A DNA stretch of 64,000 nt from Mucilaginibacter achroorhodeus (GTDB lineage Bacteria > Bacteroidota > Bacteroidia > Sphingobacteriales > Sphingobacteriaceae), in contig NZ_VOEI01000002.1 in assembly GCF_007846095.1 (NCBI RefSeq), forward strand, positions 1 through 64,000, in the 5' to 3' direction. A program made the translations under genes and the position numbers. Of the stretch, positions 59,045-64,000 are shown piece after piece; the first letter of the stretch is position 1; each line of letters opens with the position of its first letter. A model generated the notes under the pieces. The model saw only the letters and a program-made list of their open reading frames with translations. It was not told the origin of the DNA and ran no database searches.

Positions 59045-60241
59045 TTATTCAGAGTAAACGCTTTCCACTTTATCGCGCAGATTATAATTTGAAGCCATCA
59101 CTTCGCCATAAGCACCTGCCGTACGTATAGCGATCAGATCGCCACGGAAAGATTGCGCCAGATCTACATCTTTTCTGAAACAATCCGTGCTCTCGCAAAT
59201 AGGGCCAACAACGTCGTATTTTGTCGGTGCAGAGTGTGCAGCATTACCAGAAATATCTCCGGCTCCTTCGCTCCTCGCTTCGGTACCTCTACTCAAATTT
59301 TCTATCTCATGATAAGCCTGGTATAGCATAGGGCGCATCAGCTCCGTCATACCGGCATCAAGGATAAGAAAGTTTTTCTTTTGGCCGTTCTTCACATAAA
59401 GCACTCTGGAGATCAGCGACGAAGACTGTGCCACTAATGCACGACCCAATTCAAAATGCACTTCCTGACCAGGTTTAACATTCAGGAACTTACTGAATAC
59501 CTCGAAATAGCTTGCAAAGTCCGGTATGTTTGTATCAGGATTATAATAGTCGACCCCTAAACCGCCGCCCGCGTTCAAAACCTTTATCGGGAAACCTCGG
59601 TCTTCAAACCACTCGGCTATTTCGTTGATACGTGTGCAAAGATTTCTGAAGACCTCCATATCCGTTATTTGTGACCCGACATGGAAGTGTATGCCTAAGA
59701 ATTTGATGTTCTTAAGGTTGCGTAATGCTTCGGCAACATCGTTTAATTGCCAGGTATTGATACCGAACTTATTTTCGTCAAGACCTGTAGTTATAAAATG
59801 ATGCGTATGCGCATCAACATTGGGGTTAATGCGGATAGCAACGCTTGCAACTTTTCCTTTGGTCTGTGCAAGTTCATTGATGATCTCTAACTCCTGAACG
59901 GACTCTACATTAAAACAAAAAATATCGGCCTCTAAAGCGTAATTGATCTCTTTATCAGATTTGCCAACACCTGCAAATACCACTTTGCCTTTATTAAAAC
60001 CATGTTCAATGGCAGCTTTAACTTCGTTGCCGCTCACGCAATCGGCACCAAATCCATATGATTGCACCATACCAACTACCTTACTGTTAAAATTTGCCTT
60101 CATGGCGTAGTGCACATGGAAATTGTATTTCGCTGAAGCATCGAGACAAGCATCAAGCGTATTTTTTAACACGCCAAGATCATAGTAGTAAAAGGGTGTT
60201 TCAATATTGTTGAAACGTTGTATGATGTTATTGTTGAACAT
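59045..60241 (-). CDS. lysA: diaminopimelate decarboxylase, with an in-frame repeat insertion
   Basis: PLP-dependent enzyme of the last lysine step, 398 aa. VHYAMKANFNSKVV carries the PLP Lys; GLGVDYYNPDT, and GPICESTDCFRKDV with catalytic Cys are in place. The stretch S317-T340 (SRGTEARSEGAGDISG then NAAHSAP) sits between IENL and KYDVVGPICES, where family members connect directly. Its DNA is rich in GAGCGAAGGAGC-like runs, unlike the rest of the gene. Surface loop position; activity probably kept. Confidence 0.94.
   Translation of the reverse strand: MFNNNIIQRFNNIETPFYYYDLGVLKNTLDACLDASAKYNFHVHYAMKANFNSKVVGMVQSYGFGADCVSGNEVKAAIEHGFNKGKVVFAGVGKSDKEINYALEADIFCFNVESVQELEIINELAQTKGKVASVAIRINPNVDAHTHHFITTGLDENKFGINTWQLNDVAEALRNLKNIKFLGIHFHVGSQITDMEVFRNLCTRINEIAEWFEDRGFPIKVLNAGGGLGVDYYNPDTNIPDFASYFEVFSKFLNVKPGQEVHFELGRALVAQSSSLISRVLYVKNGQKKNFLILDAGMTELMRPMLYQAYHEIENLSRGTEARSEGAGDISGNAAHSAPTKYDVVGPICESTDCFRKDVDLAQSFRGDLIAIRTAGAYGEVMASNYNLRDKVESVYSE
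59249..59293 (-). repeat. repeat element inserted in lysA
   Basis: Minus strand AGTAGAGGTACCGAAGCGAG, then GAGCGAAGGAGCCGGAGATA. A GC-rich, repetitive block within a more AT-rich gene, translated as SRGTEARSEGAGDIS. It looks like a dispersed intergenic repeat captured in frame; no second copy is in this window. Confidence 0.5.
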
Positions 60242-60297
60242 GATTGTAAGTCAAAATTAACAAGCCAAAAATATAAATGACTTCCCGTAATGAGTGC

Positions 60298-61608
60298 TTA
60301 AAACAATCTGCTGTGCAGACTTCTTAAAACCTCTGTTTTTTGTTCTGTTTTAACCAGCAATGATAAGTTATGATCGCTGCCGCCGTATGATATCATCCGC
60401 ACAGGAACATGCTTTATGGCATCAAGTACCCTCGCTGCGTACCCGTTCTTTTCGGCAGCAAAATCCCCTACCACACAAATTATGGTGTGGTTTATATCTA
60501 CGTCAACAGTACCGAATTTGCCAAGCTCTTTATTAATCTCATCCAAATAAGTAGTGTCATCTATTGTTAATGATACTGCCACTTCTGATGTGGTGATCAT
60601 ATCTATAGAAGTACGATAACGCTCAAACACCTCAAATACCCGGCGTAAGAAACCGTGCGCCAGCAGCATTCTGCTACTTTGTATCTTAATAGCCGTAATA
60701 CCATCTTTCGCCGCTATGGATTTTATTTTGTCCTTTTCGCTGGTATTGGTTATCAATGTGCCGGCAGCCTGCGGATCCATAGTATTAAGTAGACGAACGG
60801 GAATCTTGTATTTCTGCGCCGGAAAAACGCTTTGAGGGTGCAATATCTTGGCACCAAAGTAAGCAAGCTCGGCAGCCTCATCAAATGAAAGCTGCGCAAT
60901 AGGTTTTGTATTGTTAACTATCCGCGGATCATTGTTATGCATACCGTCGATGTCCGTCCATATCTGCACTTCCTCTGCATGGATACCTGCACCGATCAGT
61001 GAAGCGGTATAATCGCTGCCGCCGCGGCGAAGGTTATCTATTTCGCCAAATGCATTACGGCAAATAAAGCCCTGCGTGATAAATAGGTTTACATCCGCAT
61101 GCTTATCCAGTATAGGCTGTAAGTGCGTGGTGATATGGTCAACAATCGGCTCATTATCCTCATCTATACGCATAAAATCAAGTGCCGGTAACAGCACTGA
61201 TGGCACACCAATTTCTTTAAGGTAGATATGGTACAGCGTGGTAGATAGCAGTTCGCCCTGCGCCAGGATAATTTTATCTTCAATAGATGTAAACAGATCA
61301 TTAGCAAAGCCGCTTAACAAACCAAAGTGATGATCGATAACCTCCTTCGCTTGCGCCTGATACTCCGGGTTACTGAAAAGTTGTTTTACTACAGCTTCAT
61401 ATTGCTGTTTTAAAGAAGATATCAGCGAAGCTGCTTTGGCCTTGTCAGAGGTGAGGTATGCCTGCCCTATCTCAACCAGGCTATTAGTAGTGCCAGACAT
61501 GGCCGATAGCACTACAATTCGCCGTTCATTCGGGTTTATAATATCCAGCAGTTTTTGCATACGGGCGGCACTACCGACCGATGTTCCGCCAAATTTTAAA
61601 ACTTTCAT
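60298..61608 (-). CDS. lysC: aspartate kinase
   Basis: Monofunctional aspartokinase, first step of the lysine/threonine/methionine pathway, 436 aa. N-terminal VLKFGGTSVGS (about 3-13), FITQGFICRNAFGEIDNLRRGGSDYTASL, and two ACT regulatory domains (about 300-436, with TSEVAVSLTID). The 56-nt gap to lysA indicates a lysC-lysA operon. Likely feedback regulated by lysine/threonine through the ACT pair. Confidence 0.94.
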   Translation of the reverse strand: MKVLKFGGTSVGSAARMQKLLDIINPNERRIVVLSAMSGTTNSLVEIGQAYLTSDKAKAASLISSLKQQYEAVVKQLFSNPEYQAQAKEVIDHHFGLLSGFANDLFTSIEDKIILAQGELLSTTLYHIYLKEIGVPSVLLPALDFMRIDEDNEPIVDHITTHLQPILDKHADVNLFITQGFICRNAFGEIDNLRRGGSDYTASLIGAGIHAEEVQIWTDIDGMHNNDPRIVNNTKPIAQLSFDEAAELAYFGAKILHPQSVFPAQKYKIPVRLLNTMDPQAAGTLITNTSEKDKIKSIAAKDGITAIKIQSSRMLLAHGFLRRVFEVFERYRTSIDMITTSEVAVSLTIDDTTYLDEINKELGKFGTVDVDINHTIICVVGDFAAEKNGYAARVLDAIKHVPVRMISYGGSDHNLSLLVKTEQKTEVLRSLHSRLF

Positions 61609-61699
61609 TGTTTATTTCCGTTTACCACAAATGATTGATATTCTTGTATCAATATTTGAGGCGCTAAAAATAGGATTTTAAACCACTTATCTTCTTAAA

Positions 61700-63112
61700 A
61701 TGATTAAAATAAAATTCGGAACGGATGGCTGGAGAGCTATCATTGCCGACGACTTTACCTTGGAAAACGTTAAACGCGTAGCCTATGCTACTGCGCTGTG
61801 GCTTAAAGACAATTTTGAAAATCCATCGGCTTTGGTTGGCTGCGATCCCCGCTTTGCGGGCCCTATGTTTGCCGATGCAACTACTTGTGTACTGGCATCA
61901 CAAGGTATAAAAGTACATCGTGCCGAAAACCTGTTTGTTTCAACTCCGATGATCTCTTTGGGTACGGTACGTACTGGCTCATCGGCGGGTATAATCATTA
62001 CTGCCAGCCATAACCCGCCTGCTTACAACGGTTATAAAATTAAAGCGTTTTACGGCGGCCCTGCTACACCTGATGATATTGAAAAAGTAGAAAGCCAGAT
62101 ACCTGATACCATCGACCTGCAATTAAAAACCGTTGCAGATTATGTTACTGAAGGGCTTGTTGAATATATCAACCTTGAGGATATGTATGTTGAACATGCA
62201 GAAAAAAGCTTTGATATAGCTGCAATTCGCGATAGCGGATTACAATGGGCTTATGATGCCATGTATGGTGCAGGCCAAAATGTAATGCGCCGCTTGTTCC
62301 CGGATATTACCTTCCTGCATGCAGATTACAATCCAGGATTTGATGGCCAGGCACCAGAGCCTATCCAACGTAACCTGCAGGAGTTTGAGCAACTGATCAA
62401 ATTGTCTGAAGGCGAAATTGCATCGGGTTTGGTTACTGATGGTGATGCAGATCGTATAGGTTTGTATGATGCTGATGGCAACTTTGTAGATTCGCACCAC
62501 ATTCTTTTGTTACTAATTCACTACATGTACAAAGTGAAGGGCGAACGCGGCGAAGTTTACTCAACCTTTTCTTGTACCAGTAAAATACAGAAACTGTGTG
62601 ATGCTTACGGCCTTAACAATACCGTTACCAAAATCGGTTTCAAATACATCTGCGACCTTATCGTAAACTCAGGCAAACAATTTATGGTTGGTGGTGAAGA
62701 GTCTGGTGGTATTGCTGTTAATGGCCACATCCCGGAACGCGACGGCGTTTGGATAGGTTTGATGATATGGGAGTTTATGGCAAAAAGCGGCCGTTCGCTT
62801 AAAGAACTTGTTCAGGAGATCTATGATGTTGTTGGCAAATTTGCTGTTGAGCGTTATGACCTTCACGTTACCGAAGAAAAGAAACAAGAGATCATTAGCA
62901 ATTGCAAAAGCGGTAAATACCAATCCTTTGGTAACCTTAAAGTTGATCGTACTGAAGACCTGGATGGCTTCAAATTCTTCTTTGAGAATGAAAGCTGGGT
63001 AATGGTACGCCCATCTGGTACCGAGCCTGTATTACGTGTTTACGCCGAGGCACCAACTACTGCCGAATCATTTAAAATATTAGATACTGTAAAAGCTGAT
63101 CTTTTGAAATAA
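61700..63112 (+). CDS. phosphohexomutase (phosphoglucomutase/phosphomannomutase)
   Basis: Alpha-D-phosphohexomutase, 470 aa in four domains. Phosphoserine loop ITASHNPPAYNG (about 102-113), metal-binding VTDGDADRIG (about 244-253), sugar-binding GGEESGGIAVNG (about 332-343) and phosphate-binding RPSGTEPVLRVY near the C-terminus. It interconverts hexose 1- and 6-phosphates; glucose versus mannose specificity cannot be called. Divergent from lysC. Confidence 0.93.
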   Translation: MIKIKFGTDGWRAIIADDFTLENVKRVAYATALWLKDNFENPSALVGCDPRFAGPMFADATTCVLASQGIKVHRAENLFVSTPMISLGTVRTGSSAGIIITASHNPPAYNGYKIKAFYGGPATPDDIEKVESQIPDTIDLQLKTVADYVTEGLVEYINLEDMYVEHAEKSFDIAAIRDSGLQWAYDAMYGAGQNVMRRLFPDITFLHADYNPGFDGQAPEPIQRNLQEFEQLIKLSEGEIASGLVTDGDADRIGLYDADGNFVDSHHILLLLIHYMYKVKGERGEVYSTFSCTSKIQKLCDAYGLNNTVTKIGFKYICDLIVNSGKQFMVGGEESGGIAVNGHIPERDGVWIGLMIWEFMAKSGRSLKELVQEIYDVVGKFAVERYDLHVTEEKKQEIISNCKSGKYQSFGNLKVDRTEDLDGFKFFFENESWVMVRPSGTEPVLRVYAEAPTTAESFKILDTVKADLLK

Positions 63113-63150
63113 AGATCAGAATTTACAGGATTTTAGAATTATCAGAATAT
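63113..63150. repeat. short degenerate CAGAATTTACAGG-type repeat
   Basis: Variants of CAGAATTT/CAGGATTT/CAGAATAT in tandem after the mutase stop, an intergenic sequence motif common in Bacteroidota. Confidence 0.35.
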
Positions 63151-63178
63151 AAAAAGGCTTGCTTCGGCAGGCCTTTTC
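63151..63178. terminator. bidirectional terminator between the mutase and xerD
   Basis: AAAAAGGCTTGC / GCAGGCCTTTT with a TTCG tetraloop (one G-T pair). Confidence 0.85.
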
Positions 63179-63181
63179 TAT

Positions 63182-64000
63182 TTAACTTCTTGGATGATAT
63201 TCAGTAATAACGCTTTTAAGATACTGCCTGTCCAGGTGGGCGTAGATCTCGGTGGTTGTGATGCTTTCGTGGCCCAGCATCTCCTGCACTGCACGCAGGT
63301 CAGCGCCGCCTTCAACCAAGTGCGTGGCAAACGAATGCCTGAAGGTGTGCGGACTTATAGTTTTCTTTAACCCTATTTTCTCTGCCAGTTCTTTGATAAG
63401 TAGAAACACATAAACTCGCGTAAGCCTTTTGCCCCTTCTATTTAGGAAAACAATATCCTCCTCTCCTTTCTGTACCGGGGTGTGCACACGTATCTGTTCT
63501 ATCCATATTTGCAACGCTTTTATGGCTTGCCTTGCAATAGGCACCAACCGCTCTTTGCTGCCTTTACCTTTCACTTTTATATACTCATCATCCGCATGCA
63601 GGGAGAGATTAGATAAACGCAGTTCCGTCAACTCTGATACCCGCAAACCACAGGCATATAAAACTTCCAGCATGGCTTTATTACGGCCGCCTTCGGGTTT
63701 GGATAGATCGATGGCTGCTATCATGTTCTGGATATCATCGTAACTCAGCGTATCCGGCAATTTGCGTGCTACGCGCGGCATCTCCAAAAGCTCTGATGGG
63801 TTGCTTTGAATAACATCATCAAGCAACAGAAATTTATAAAAAGATTTAATGCCTGATAGGATGCGCGCCTGCGACGTAGCGGTCATTCCTAATTCACTTA
63901 TCCAATTGATAAAATCTCGCAGGTTTTGAAGCGCAAATTTATCAGGTTGCAGACCAGTCAATTCGGCGTCAGCAAACTGATGCAGTTTCTCGATATCGCG
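63182..64000 (-). CDS. xerD: site-specific tyrosine recombinase XerD (5' end outside window)
   Basis: Chromosome dimer resolution recombinase; 272 residues in the window, N-terminus cut by the window edge (reading RDIEKLHQFADAELTGLQPD at 64000). N-terminal SAM-like DNA-binding domain to about residue 95. Catalytic Arg is in YACGLRVSELTEL, the Lys/His box is HTFRHSFATHLVEGG, the second His in VQEMLGHESITTTEIYAHL and Tyr is in that IYAHL segment. The core fits XerC/D rather than a phage integrase; XerD is preferred by overall similarity but XerC is possible. The mutase terminator lies just downstream. Confidence 0.88.
   Translation of the reverse strand, partial: RDIEKLHQFADAELTGLQPDKFALQNLRDFINWISELGMTATSQARILSGIKSFYKFLLLDDVIQSNPSELLEMPRVARKLPDTLSYDDIQNMIAAIDLSKPEGGRNKAMLEVLYACGLRVSELTELRLSNLSLHADDEYIKVKGKGSKERLVPIARQAIKALQIWIEQIRVHTPVQKGEEDIVFLNRRGKRLTRVYVFLLIKELAEKIGLKKTISPHTFRHSFATHLVEGGADLRAVQEMLGHESITTTEIYAHLDRQYLKSVITEYHPRS

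Noticed and set aside
50414..63112. Riboswitches upstream of bioB, mgtE, ribD, lysC or lysA
   Set aside because: Upstream intervals are short and none of the characteristic conserved boxes was seen.
1..64000. CRISPR arrays, prophage genes or intact insertion sequences
   Set aside because: No regularly spaced direct repeats, phage structural genes or transposases are visible in the window.

Overview
The window looks like a chromosomal segment of a Bacteroidota bacterium, most likely Sphingobacteriaceae (Mucilaginibacter/Pedobacter-like; this is inference). The grounds are Bacteroidota-type promoters (-33 TTG, about 19-21 nt, -7 TAnnTTTG, clearest before tRNA-His), very few Shine-Dalgarno sites, an ornithine carbamoyltransferase of the N-acetyl/N-succinyl-ornithine type (ArgF'), a YpdA-type reductase, DUF481/DUF3140-type proteins and dispersed intergenic repeats. 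No prophage, CRISPR array or intact insertion sequence is visible.

Layout. 1-2.1 kb: ribosomal proteins L21-L27 and a broken four-helix-bundle gene flanked by AT-rich repeats. 2.1-10.1 kb: dicarboxylate symporter, ECF sigma factor with a membrane partner, aldo/keto reductase, secreted Gly/Asn-rich protein, sorbosone-dehydrogenase-like lipoprotein, TPR protein. 10.5-13.4 kb: three-gene ABC importer. 13.5-20.9 kb: MarC, tRNA-His, RNase HI, phosphoesterase, TrmN6, glycosyltransferase, PBP1C, exonuclease. 20.9-25 kb: small accessory stretch around two tRNA-Leu genes (nucleotidyltransferase plus microprotein, AAA ATPase, HNH-like protein). 25.2-31.2 kb: HExxH membrane protein, DUF481, DinB, three 2H phosphoesterases, YpdA-like reductase, SRP RNA.

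31.3-42.9 kb is an arginine/proline cluster: an Arg-codon leader peptide candidate, an ArgA-like GNAT, argG, a cupin, argC, argD, argF', paiB, then (after an inverted antiporter/NDH-2 pair) argB, proC and an SGNH hydrolase. Together these cover glutamate to citrulline to argininosuccinate except the deacylase (argE) and lyase (argH), which are not in the window.

43-49.7 kb: cold-shock protein, PhoH, a roughly 1 kb non-coding stretch that looks like a discrete structured RNA gene, DUF4130 plus radical SAM pair, DUF3140, UBP zinc finger and an encapsulin-type ferritin. 50-64 kb: bioB, mgtE, yigZ, DMT transporter, ribD, prmC, YtxH, second cold-shock protein, a kinase-like protein without an ATPase domain, lysA, lysC, phosphohexomutase and a partial xerD.

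Most notable: the structured RNA candidate (45.6-46.2 kb), repeat elements inserted in frame in argC and lysA, the arginine leader peptide, a Val at the ArgF' specificity position, and the dinB/2H-phosphoesterase cluster with a shared palindrome.
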